Assembly (NCBI RefSeq): GCF_014280235.1
Contig: NZ_CP047940.1
Coordinates: 620,001 to 684,000, forward strand
Direction: 5' to 3'
DNA length: 64,000 bases
Origin: Cyanobium sp. NS01
Lineage (GTDB): Bacteria > Cyanobacteriota > Cyanobacteriia > PCC-6307 > Cyanobiaceae
Both the position numbers and the translations under genes were made by a program. The notes under the pieces were generated by a model. The model made no database searches and was not told where the DNA came from. It was given only the letters and a program-made list of their open reading frames with translations. Positions 1 to 7,970 of the stretch are shown here, one piece after another. Position 1 is the stretch's first letter, and each line of letters begins with the position of its first letter.

Positions 1-1035
1 CACCACGGTGGCTCCCAGAGCCACTGCGGCGATGGGCACCTCAATGCCACGTTCGTGGCCCGAATAGCCCACCGGCCCGCCGGAGAGTTCGCGCAAGCGC
101 GCGAGATAGCGCAGATTCACATCCTTGTAGGGAGTGGGATAGGTGGAATTGCAGTGGAGCAGGGCAAACGGGGCGCCTTGCTGGCGCAGGTGTCGAATGC
201 CGCTGCTGATCTCCAGCTCCGTGGCCATGCCGGTGGAGCAGATCAGGGGCTTGCCCGTGGCGGCGATGGCCGTGAGCAGGTCGTGATTGGTGAAGTCCGC
301 CGAGGCCACCTTGAAGGCCTCCATACCCCAGCGCTGCAACTTTTCGAGGCTGCTGACATCCCACGGTGTGCACAGGGGAATCATGCCCTTGCGGGCCGTG
401 TAGTCAAAGCAGCGGTAGAGCTCGTCGTCTTTCAGCTGGAATCGCTCCAGCAGATCGAGGGTGTACTGGGTACCCAGATCAGAGGCCATGTCATTGCTGT
501 CGCCAGCATTGACATAGAGATTCCTCATTTCCCGCATCTGGAACTTGGCACAGTCCACGCCTGCTGCGGCCGCCGCATCGATCAGCTTCAGGGCCAGCTC
601 GAAGCAGCCATTGTGGTTATTGCCGATTTCCGCAATCAGGAAGCTTGCACTGCCATCCCCGATCACACGACCTGCGAGTCGCAGTTCACGGGCTCCTTCA
701 ATGGCCACGGCGGTGATGCGTCCGTGGCTGTCGAGCAGTGGCACCAACTGGATCTGGGGGCTGAACAGCGGTGCCAGATCGGCTGGGCTCATGCCGACCA
801 GTCCGGAGCGGCACTGGGGATTCATGGCCCGCGTCACCGGCGCGTTCAGATCGATTGGGCTGCAGTTCGCCACCCAGCGGCGAAAGTCACCGTCGCTGAG
901 CACGCCCTGAAGGATGCCACTTTCCGAGACGACAAAAATCAGCCGTGACTTATTGGCCGTGATTTTGGCTAGGGCCGACAGAACAGTGTCTTCTGCGAAG
1001 ACCACAAACTGAGTAAAATTCTGCTCGATCTGCAT
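1..1035 (-). CDS. neuB: N-acetylneuraminate synthase family protein with N-terminal CBS pair (3' end outside window)
   Basis: The frame is open from the ATG at 1035 to the window edge, giving 345 codons without the C-terminus. Residues about 1-120 look like a CBS domain pair (SDGDFRRWV and LLDSHGRITAV are typical CBS turns). The NeuB TIM barrel begins near residue 133 with AEIGNNHNG and continues through FQMRE, STGMATE, HCNSTYP and SGHERG, all signature segments of nonulosonic acid synthases, which condense phosphoenolpyruvate with an amino sugar. The C-terminal SAF/antifreeze-like domain would lie beyond base 1. A neuA homologue lies on the same strand at 4865-5623, which supports a sialic, legionaminic or pseudaminic acid route; the sequence does not say which sugar. 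Confidence 0.88.
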   Translation of the reverse strand, partial: MQIEQNFTQFVVFAEDTVLSALAKITANKSRLIFVVSESGILQGVLSDGDFRRWVANCSPIDLNAPVTRAMNPQCRSGLVGMSPADLAPLFSPQIQLVPLLDSHGRITAVAIEGARELRLAGRVIGDGSASFLIAEIGNNHNGCFELALKLIDAAAAAGVDCAKFQMREMRNLYVNAGDSNDMASDLGTQYTLDLLERFQLKDDELYRCFDYTARKGMIPLCTPWDVSSLEKLQRWGMEAFKVASADFTNHDLLTAIAATGKPLICSTGMATELEISSGIRHLRQQGAPFALLHCNSTYPTPYKDVNLRYLARLRELSGGPVGYSGHERGIEVPIAAVALGATVV

Positions 1036-1201
1036 GGCCTTACCCCTCTAACAACAGCATCGACGATTCAAGCGTTTTGGAATCCCAGTCTGCTGACCCA
1101 GTTGCTCAGACCAGTTTGTCATCCAAGCGGGCCAACTCAGCTGCTGTACTCTCGTCCGCTTTGCGAGAGAACAGTGTTTAATCCTCATAGCAGTGGCCAG
1201 C

Positions 1202-2524
1202 TTACAGGCTGAACCTGGGGCTGGCCAGCAGCAGCAAGCGCCGCCCGAGGCGACTGGGGCAACGCACCGCCTTCAGTCTGCGCTGGATGTTGCCATTGTC
1301 AGGCCGCTGCAGGGCGGCCATCTCCAGCAGTTTCCCCGCCTTGGCGTAGTCGTGGGCCGCGATGGCCGTCTCTGCTGCGCGCCGCAGCTGGTTGCTGGAG
1401 AGGTCGGCGGAATTCACCACATAGCCCCGATGCTCCAGTTCCACCGGGTCTTGAGCAGGGGCGCCAGCCTGTTGGAGCCGGTGGCGCTTGATGGCGTCGA
1501 ACAGCCGGCTCGGGCTGCAGCCCTCGTCGTAGCCCACCCAGTGGAGCCAGGCCGAATCCCCCTGGAGTCCCACCAGGGCGTCGAGGTCGCCGATGGCTGC
1601 CAGGCTGCGCACCAGTCCCGAGCCCCCGAAGAAGTCGCTGCCCAGGTCGCCGCGCAGGCCGAAGTCGCCCATCACCAGCGCTGAGCAGCCATGGTCGAGG
1701 GCGTCGAACAACGCCGTGGAGGACAGCGTGGCGAACAGGCGGCTCTCCGCCAGCAGTGCGGCCAGGGGGGCGTAGGAGACCGTCAGGTTGGCCGGACGAC
1801 GACGGCACACCTGCTCGAGGGTGGTGGTGATGTGCTCGCCGATCTCATGGAAGGTGGCCTCATGGGGAGCCACCCGGGGCTTCAGCACCACCTGCCAGTC
1901 GCTGAACCGCTGGGCCAGGTCCACCACCAGCCTGGCCAGCTGGCGCCGCTCCTCCAGGCTCGCGGGCATGGCCACCTGTTCGGCGAACACCAGCTGCCGT
2001 GGGCGATCGGCCAGGGGCCTCACCTCCGCCACCATGGCCCGCTGTAGTCCGGTGAGCACCGTGCGCTGGCCTCTGAAGGGCGTGTGACGCAGGAAGCGCT
2101 CGAAGCGGGCCTGGTCGCGCGGGCCGTTGAGACAGATCAGGTCGTAGCCCAGGCGCCAGGTGACGGCCTCCTCGAAGCGCTCCAGCACCACGCCGTTGAA
2201 CCCGCAGAAGAGCAGGGCCCTGGGTTGGAGATCGTGCTGACGTGAGCGGAGGTAGGCGCTGCGGAAGCCGGCGATCTTGCTGCCAGTGAGGAACACCCCG
2301 ATCGCCGCGTAGCGGCTGAGACCCGGGTCCTGCAGCAGCGTGGTCCAGCTGCCCTGTTGCACCGTGCCCAGCTGTGCCATCCGCCCCTTCACCGCCTCCG
2401 GGGTGCCGTCCCGGGGGATCAGGTGGATGGTGAGCTCAAGGCCGGCGGCGCGGTGCCCCCGGGCCAGGGCCTCGCAGTACAGCATCTGGCTGTCTGAGTC
2501 GGCGACCAGCAGAACGGCGCTCAT
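1202..2524 (-). CDS. Putative glycosyltransferase, DUF6716-like (paralogue 1 of 3)
   Basis: A 440-residue protein that I read as one of three tandem paralogues. It opens with a Rossmann-like strand (AVLLVADSDSQMLY), and its second half carries LFATLSSTALFDALDHG followed by GDFGLRGDLGSDFF. This is the type of segment used by GT-B/polysialyltransferase-like enzymes to hold a nucleotide sugar. The start is the ATG at 2524, which overlaps the stop of the upstream paralogue as ATGA. The longer open frame upstream is antisense to nothing but runs inside the neighbouring gene and is not used. The C-terminal 90 residues are basic and not shared with paralogue 2. The link to the DUF6716 family is from memory. 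Its substrate is probably a CMP-nonulosonate. Confidence 0.7.
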   Translation of the reverse strand: MSAVLLVADSDSQMLYCEALARGHRAAGLELTIHLIPRDGTPEAVKGRMAQLGTVQQGSWTTLLQDPGLSRYAAIGVFLTGSKIAGFRSAYLRSRQHDLQPRALLFCGFNGVVLERFEEAVTWRLGYDLICLNGPRDQARFERFLRHTPFRGQRTVLTGLQRAMVAEVRPLADRPRQLVFAEQVAMPASLEERRQLARLVVDLAQRFSDWQVVLKPRVAPHEATFHEIGEHITTTLEQVCRRRPANLTVSYAPLAALLAESRLFATLSSTALFDALDHGCSALVMGDFGLRGDLGSDFFGGSGLVRSLAAIGDLDALVGLQGDSAWLHWVGYDEGCSPSRLFDAIKRHRLQQAGAPAQDPVELEHRGYVVNSADLSSNQLRRAAETAIAAHDYAKAGKLLEMAALQRPDNGNIQRRLKAVRCPSRLGRRLLLLASPRFSL

Positions 2525-3570
2525 CGCTGCTCCGCCAGGTCGGTGGCCTGCGCTGGCCTGTCCGCCAGCCACTGGATCAGGGCAGCGGCATCGGGACCGA
2601 TCTCCCAGCCCAGCTCCCGCAGCCAGCCGGGATTGGGGGACGGCAGATGCAGCAGCTCCTCGAGGTTCTCGCAGCTGGTGATCCGGCCCATCAGCCCGGA
2701 GCCGAACAGCAGGGGCCCCTGCATGTCGGAGCGGATGCCGTAGTCGCCCAGCAGCAGCAGCGGCAGCTCCCGGCCCAGGGCCTCCCACAGCAAGGGGCTG
2801 CTGATGGTGGCGCAGACGCCGGCCCGATCGAGGCTGCGGGCCCAGTCCGAAGGCGGGGCCAGGCGCAGGTTGGCCAGGGGCGGGCGCTGCTCCAGCAACG
2901 CGGCCAGGCTGGGTTCGCTGTCTTCGACCGCGGCGGAACCGGCATGGTTCCCTGCATGGCCCAGCCCATCCTGTAAGGGATCGCTCTGAAGGATCACCTC
3001 CCAGTCCGGAGAGCTGGAGCAGAGGCGCTCCAGCACCTCCAGCAGCCGCAGACGCGCCCCCGGGGCGGGCGGCAGCATCGCCTGCTCCAGGAACACCAGG
3101 CGCCGCGGCCGGGATCCTGGGGCTGCGGCAGGGAGCTTCGGCGCCAGCCCCCACAACCCCAGCAAGGCCGTGGGTGGGGGCGATTGCCCGCACGTGCGCA
3201 CCAGGTCTGCCAGCTCCTCCTGCTGACGCGGGCCCTGCAGGCAGAGCAGGTCGACTCCGAGCCGTGGCAGCAGATCCATGGCCAGGTCATCGCCCACCAG
3301 GGGCGTGGACGGTCCACTGAACACGGCCACCGGCGTACGGCCCCTCAGGGCGGCAGCCTGCCGCAGCCGTTGCAGGAAGGGGGGCACCTGCAGGGGGTTG
3401 ATGAACAGCCCCACGCCGTCCAGACCGAGCAGCAGATCGCTGCAGCTCAGGGCCTCCAGCCCCAGGGGCGCATCCAGCAGCACCTCCGCTCCTGCCGACT
3501 CCAGCGCGGTGGCGAGGGCCCCGCAGGCGGAGCGGGTCGCCGGGCTGTCGCTCACCAGCAGCACCCTCAT
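2521..3570 (-). CDS. Putative glycosyltransferase, DUF6716-like (paralogue 2 of 3)
   Basis: A 349-residue protein, the shortest of the three. It starts MRVLLVSDSPATRSACGAL, and near residue 270 carries CATISSPLLWEALGRELPLLLLGDYGIRSD-type residues that line up with paralogues 1 and 3. Both ends overlap its neighbours by four bases (ATGA), so the trio is translationally coupled. It lacks the C-terminal extension of the other two. The nucleotide-sugar binding fold is an inference from the shared S-S/T-x-x-x-x-E/D-A motif. Function is unproven. Confidence 0.68.
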   Translation of the reverse strand: MRVLLVSDSPATRSACGALATALESAGAEVLLDAPLGLEALSCSDLLLGLDGVGLFINPLQVPPFLQRLRQAAALRGRTPVAVFSGPSTPLVGDDLAMDLLPRLGVDLLCLQGPRQQEELADLVRTCGQSPPPTALLGLWGLAPKLPAAAPGSRPRRLVFLEQAMLPPAPGARLRLLEVLERLCSSSPDWEVILQSDPLQDGLGHAGNHAGSAAVEDSEPSLAALLEQRPPLANLRLAPPSDWARSLDRAGVCATISSPLLWEALGRELPLLLLGDYGIRSDMQGPLLFGSGLMGRITSCENLEELLHLPSPNPGWLRELGWEIGPDAAALIQWLADRPAQATDLAEQR

Positions 3571-4868
3571 CGGCCGCGGACGAAGTCCTCAACCCAGTGG
3601 AGACCGAGCACGAGGTCGCGCAGATAGCGCATCACATTTTTGCCGCGGTGGCTGGTCTTGAGGCGTGAACGGTTGCCAGCGCTGCTCAGCATCCGCCGGC
3701 CGCCGTGGCGGAGGGCGTACTGCTGCCAGGGCTCGGCCCCCCAGCCCGGCGGGCCCGGGGAGCTGGAGGGCCTGCTGGGCTGGGAGGCCTCCCTGCCCCG
3801 TTCGAGCAGCTGGGCCATGGCCTCGATGAAGCGTTCGCGGCCGTCCTGACAGCGGCCGTGGCTGTCGAGCCAGGCCTCGTCGTGGATCGGCGTGAACGGA
3901 TCGGCGATGATCGCCTCGAAGCTGCGCACCGTGTTCGAGGCCACGAAGTAGTGGTTGCCAAGCGTTTCGTTCACCCCCAGGTCGGCCACGATGCGGGTGC
4001 TGATGCCCAGGGCCATCGCCTCCATGGCCGCCGTTGACGACACGGTGATGGCGCAGCCGCACTGGCGCAGCAGGGCAAGGCTCGGCTTGTAGTTGATCTG
4101 CAGGTTCGGTGATTTGCGCATCAGCTTCTCGATGCGGCTGGCCATCTCCCCGTGGCGCCTGTGCAGGGTGCGCTCCACTCCGGAGGTGCGCGGCTTGAAG
4201 ATCACCGTGTGGTCTGGCCAGCGCTTGGCGAGGTCGTTGAGCCGGTTGCAGACGTAGTGGCGCTGCAGAGGATTGCCGGGCACCGAAGGCTGTTCAAAGA
4301 AGACGATGCTCGGCTTCTCCACGGGGCCGCGGCGGCCTGGGTGCAGGCTCCAGAGGATCGGCAGGCCCGTCACCACGGCGTTGCTGGCCGAGATTCCCAG
4401 GGCCTGGCAGGCGTGGCTGTAGAGCGCCAGGTCCACCGGGGAGTTGAGGCAGAGCAGATCGGCACCGGAGCGATCCATCATCCCCTCGATCTGGTGGCGG
4501 AAGAGGATGCCGGGGTAGGCGCTCACCGTCAGGGGCCAGCGCCCATCAGGCATCTCCGATCGCAGCAGCATCTGCAGCTCACGGGTGCGCTGGCCGTCCA
4601 GGCCCAGCACCAGGGCATCGAGCTCGGCGAGGGTGGCGCGGATCTGGCGGAGGGTCTGCCAGTCCTGGCGCACGATTGTCACCTTGGCGTCGATCCGCTG
4701 GATTTCAATCAGCTGCCGCCGCGACAGACGGCGGCCCTGGATTTCCAGCAGGAACAGGGTGGTCGTTGCCCCCTGCTTGCGGCACACCGACAACATCGCC
4801 ATGGCGGTCTTGCCAAAGGAGTCGAAGCTCGCGATGGCGGCGATCTGTCGGTCCTGCAGGCGGCTCAT
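3567..4868 (-). CDS. Putative glycosyltransferase, DUF6716-like (paralogue 3 of 3)
   Basis: A 433-residue protein starting MSRLQDRQIAAIASFDSFG at the ATG at 4868, which overlaps the neuA stop as ATGA. The core motif CAITVSSTAAMEAMALG followed by DLGVNETLGNHYF matches the corresponding segments of the two downstream paralogues. FKPRTSGVERTLHRRHGEM resembles the basic nucleotide-binding segment of polysialyltransferase-like enzymes (compare LKPRVAPHEATFHEIGE in paralogue 1). The last 90 residues are basic and low in complexity. Its position directly behind neuA suggests that it uses the CMP-sugar made by NeuA. Confidence 0.7.
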   Translation of the reverse strand: MSRLQDRQIAAIASFDSFGKTAMAMLSVCRKQGATTTLFLLEIQGRRLSRRQLIEIQRIDAKVTIVRQDWQTLRQIRATLAELDALVLGLDGQRTRELQMLLRSEMPDGRWPLTVSAYPGILFRHQIEGMMDRSGADLLCLNSPVDLALYSHACQALGISASNAVVTGLPILWSLHPGRRGPVEKPSIVFFEQPSVPGNPLQRHYVCNRLNDLAKRWPDHTVIFKPRTSGVERTLHRRHGEMASRIEKLMRKSPNLQINYKPSLALLRQCGCAITVSSTAAMEAMALGISTRIVADLGVNETLGNHYFVASNTVRSFEAIIADPFTPIHDEAWLDSHGRCQDGRERFIEAMAQLLERGREASQPSRPSSSPGPPGWGAEPWQQYALRHGGRRMLSSAGNRSRLKTSHRGKNVMRYLRDLVLGLHWVEDFVRGR

Positions 4869-5623
4869 CCGCCCAATCCTCCGGGAACGGCGCCCTCCAG
4901 CAGCGGGGCCAGCTGGCGGCAGAGGGCGAGATCGGCCGGGGTGTCAATCTCCGGGGAGAGCGCCTCGATCTGTACCGGCAGCAGAGGTGGCACGAAGCGG
5001 CTGCCGGCACTCAGGAAGGCCTGGGTACGCAGGGCATAGATGGAGCCTGTCTCGAGAAAGCAGGGCTCCAGATCCTGGCGCCTCTGGCGGGGGCGGCTGG
5101 CGTCGTGGTTAAGGCCCACCCCCCAGCCGTCAGGATCGCGGCCCCACAGGAAGCCGTGCCACGGCGTCACGGCAAAGGCCAGGTTGGCCTCCGACCCCTG
5201 CAGACTCCGCACCACCTGGTCAATCTGCTCGCCGGTGGTGAATGGTGAGGTGCACTGCAGAAAGACGAACACGGGGGGGAGGGCCCCCTGCTGGCCCAGG
5301 TCGCGCAATGCGTGCACCAGGGCCGACTCCGACGACGCCCCGTCGCCTGCCAGCTCCGCAGGCCGGCTCACCAGCTCGGCGCCTGCTGCGGCGGCGGCCT
5401 CAGCGATCGCCCCATCGTCGGTGCTGACCACCACCCTGCCGATGCACGTGGCGGCGAGGGCGCACTGAACCGTGCGACCCACCAGGGGTAGCCCACCCAG
5501 GGGCTGGAGGTTCTTGTGGGGTATGCCCTTGGACCCGCCCCTTGCCGGAATCAGGGCCAGGGGCGGGAGAGCGGGATCGATCAGCGGTTCGGACCAGTCG
5601 TGGCGCGGGATCGGCAGTTCCAT
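4865..5623 (-). CDS. neuA: CMP-nonulosonate (N-acetylneuraminate-type) cytidylyltransferase
   Basis: A 252-residue protein that activates a nonulosonic acid with CTP to give a CMP-sugar. The CTP-binding loop ALIPARGGSKGIPHKN lies near residues 23-38, followed by VVSTDD, FLQCTSPF and an ETGSIYAL segment, all typical of the NeuA/KdsB fold. I chose the ATG at 5623; an in-frame start at 5686 would run back into kpsC. Its stop overlaps the start of glycosyltransferase paralogue 3. With neuB at the window edge it forms the precursor pathway for the surface polymer. The C-terminus lacks the SGNH extension seen in some NeuA proteins. Confidence 0.9.
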   Translation of the reverse strand: MELPIPRHDWSEPLIDPALPPLALIPARGGSKGIPHKNLQPLGGLPLVGRTVQCALAATCIGRVVVSTDDGAIAEAAAAAGAELVSRPAELAGDGASSESALVHALRDLGQQGALPPVFVFLQCTSPFTTGEQIDQVVRSLQGSEANLAFAVTPWHGFLWGRDPDGWGVGLNHDASRPRQRRQDLEPCFLETGSIYALRTQAFLSAGSRFVPPLLPVQIEALSPEIDTPADLALCRQLAPLLEGAVPGGLGG

Positions 5624-5657
5624 CCCCAGGACTCCGGGGTCCGCACTGAGCCCGAAC

Positions 5658-7862
5658 CTAGCAGCGCCCATCGGGGCTCCAGGCACGCAGCCGCGCTCGG
5701 ATCTGGGCCAGCCGGAAGTGCAGCTTCGGCGGTGGATTCAGCCCCAGCAGCTCCAGCCAGCGGGGCAAGGGGGTGGGGAAGGTGCCGGGATCGCGGCGCA
5801 GCAGCCCCAGCTCCTCCACGACCCGCTCCGGTGTGGTGAAGGCGCCTGAAGCCTGGCTCAGATAGATCGGGTAGTGGATCAGGGCGCCGTAGACAAGCTC
5901 ATCGAGCTCCAGATCCCGGCCCCGCCGCTCGCACTGCAGCTGGTCGCGGCTGAGCCCCCAGCCGGCATAGAAGGGCAGGCCCCAGGTCTCCACCGGGATG
6001 CCCCGCAGCAGGGCTTCGAAGCCGGTGATTGAGGTGCGCACGTGCACGCTGTCCACCTCCTGGAGCAGATGGTCCATCGGCGCCTCGGCAAGCACCAGAT
6101 CGCAGTGGCGGTGAGCCTCCGCTTCCCCTGGGCCGGGTTTCTGACGCCCGGAAACCACATCCGGATGGGGCTTGTAAATCAGGAAATCGTCCGGATAGGC
6201 CGCGCGCACCGCCTGCAGCAGCTGCAGATTGCTGCGCACGCTGGCCTGCTCCGGCACGCCATAGCGGATCGAGAGGTCCACCTCCACCTGGCCGGGCACC
6301 AGGCGCACCTGCCTGCGCCCCAGGTCTGAGGGACGGCTCCACAGGGGCGCGCGCAGGTTGTATTTCGTCACCCCCGCAGCCACGATCCGCTGCCGCAGGG
6401 CCGCGGCCCGCTGTCGCTGGGCAGCCGTGAAGCGGTGTTGGGCCAGGAAGGTCTCCAGGTCGCAGGCGCAGGAGGCGTCGTAGTAGATGCCGGAGTGGTC
6501 CACCACCCAGGACACCGGCGGCACCCAGCGCAGCCACCATCCCTGCCCCACCGACCGCAGAAAGCCGTCTTCGGCGTGGATCAGGGGGCTGCCGGCCTTC
6601 CGCAGACCCAGCCCCACCCGGTTGCCCCACACCAGGGATCTCCAACCTGCCTCCCGGGTCGGCCTGGCATGGAAGGGGCGAAAGCGCAGCCGTCCGGGGC
6701 TGAGGGAGCGCTGAAAGCGCCGCACGGCCTGGCGTTTCCAGCCGGCGATCCCAAACACCTCCAGGGCCGGCGGCACCGCGGCCCGCTGGCGCCGCTGCAG
6801 TCCGACATGGGCGATCAGTGCCTCGGGACTGGTGAGCTGGCGGGTTTCGGGATTGAGGTAGCGGGCGTACCCCACCAGGCAGGCATGCACCAGATCCTCC
6901 AGCTGTGCACCTCCTGCGCGGGCTTCCCTTGCCCGGGCCGGGTGATCCGTGGCTGGCAGCCGGTCGTGGGTGAGCCCCCAGCCGGCATAGAAGGGCATGC
7001 CGAAGCAGTGCACGGGCCTGCCCCAGATCAGGGCCTCGAAACCCATCTGGGAGGTCACCACATAAACGGCGCTGGCGGCTTCCAGCAGGGCCGCAGGATG
7101 GCCGCCATCCGCACAGGCCAGCACCCTGGGGTGCTGGAAGACCTCCGCCGGGACATGCCCCCGGCGCTGCCCGCTCACCACGTCGGGGTGGGTCTTCAGC
7201 ACGACCTGGTGCCCGGGGAAGTCCTGCAGCGCGGCCTCGAGCATCGCCAGGAAGCTGGCTGCGGAGGCGGCGCCGTGGCGGATGGAGACATCGCCCGCCA
7301 CCTGATCCACCACCAGCACGAACGGGCCATCGGGGGGCGGCGACTCCCGGGCCCCGTTCAGCTTGCTGACCCGGTGCTCCCGCCAGGCCGCCGCCAGCTG
7401 CCGGGCCCGCTGCTGCTGGGCGGGATCCAGGCCCGAGGCGATCAGCCCCTCCAGCCTGCTCGGCCGGGAGGCGTCGTAATGGATCCCCCGATCGTCCAGC
7501 AGGATGCCAAGCGGCGGTGTGCCCGGTCCTGGATCCACCGAGCGCAGGAAGGCGTCCTCGACCCGCCACAGGGGCAGGCCCTTGCGCACGGCCTCCCGTT
7601 CGCCCCAGAGCCCGCTGCGGCGCCGTCCCCACACCAGCAACGCGTCGGGGTCAAGGCGCCTGCAGGCACGGCGTCCAACCACAACCTGCGCTGGAGCCAG
7701 CAGCGCCTCCAGAGTGGTGTGGGCCAGCACAAGGGGATCGGGAAGGCCGATCAGAGGTTCCGGCCCGCCCAGGGCGGCAGTGGTTGCGGAGGTGCCTCCT
7801 GCAGGGGCGGGACTGGGGCTGGGCAGGAGCGGGAAAGCGGCCGGCTGCGGGCTGGTCGCCAT
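5658..7862 (-). CDS. kpsC: Capsular polysaccharide beta-Kdo transferase KpsC
   Basis: A 734-residue protein with two similar halves, the hallmark of KpsC. Each half carries a KxHPDVVSG motif (LKTHPDVVSG and YKPHPDVVSG) and a GFEAL...PFYAGWGL motif. In enterobacterial capsules KpsC extends the poly-Kdo linker between the lipid anchor and the polysaccharide, using CMP-Kdo, at the cytoplasmic face of the inner membrane. The first 60 residues from the ATG at 7862 are Pro/Ser/Ala-rich and not conserved; an in-frame start at 7940 is also possible. It is divergent from the kpsS fusion gene 108 bases away, so the two probably share a control region. Confidence 0.9.
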   Translation of the reverse strand: MATSPQPAAFPLLPSPSPAPAGGTSATTAALGGPEPLIGLPDPLVLAHTTLEALLAPAQVVVGRRACRRLDPDALLVWGRRRSGLWGEREAVRKGLPLWRVEDAFLRSVDPGPGTPPLGILLDDRGIHYDASRPSRLEGLIASGLDPAQQQRARQLAAAWREHRVSKLNGARESPPPDGPFVLVVDQVAGDVSIRHGAASAASFLAMLEAALQDFPGHQVVLKTHPDVVSGQRRGHVPAEVFQHPRVLACADGGHPAALLEAASAVYVVTSQMGFEALIWGRPVHCFGMPFYAGWGLTHDRLPATDHPARAREARAGGAQLEDLVHACLVGYARYLNPETRQLTSPEALIAHVGLQRRQRAAVPPALEVFGIAGWKRQAVRRFQRSLSPGRLRFRPFHARPTREAGWRSLVWGNRVGLGLRKAGSPLIHAEDGFLRSVGQGWWLRWVPPVSWVVDHSGIYYDASCACDLETFLAQHRFTAAQRQRAAALRQRIVAAGVTKYNLRAPLWSRPSDLGRRQVRLVPGQVEVDLSIRYGVPEQASVRSNLQLLQAVRAAYPDDFLIYKPHPDVVSGRQKPGPGEAEAHRHCDLVLAEAPMDHLLQEVDSVHVRTSITGFEALLRGIPVETWGLPFYAGWGLSRDQLQCERRGRDLELDELVYGALIHYPIYLSQASGAFTTPERVVEELGLLRRDPGTFPTPLPRWLELLGLNPPPKLHFRLAQIRARLRAWSPDGRC

Positions 7863-7970
7863 CCTTTGTGCCGGAGGTTGGTGAGGCAATCTTACGCCTT
7901 GGTCCCTGGATCCATCACCTGTCTCAGTGCCTGTCAGCACTGGGTTTCAGCCCGACCTAGCCGCTGCAGC

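Noticed and set aside
55-948. Long plus-strand open frame opposite neuB
   Set aside because: It lies antisense to a clear NeuB gene and its product has no recognisable motif. High GC content makes long antisense frames common here.
6435-7970. Upstream 512-codon extension of the kpsS fusion frame
   Set aside because: It is fully antisense to kpsC, and the KpsS family begins at about residue 1 of the protein from 7971.
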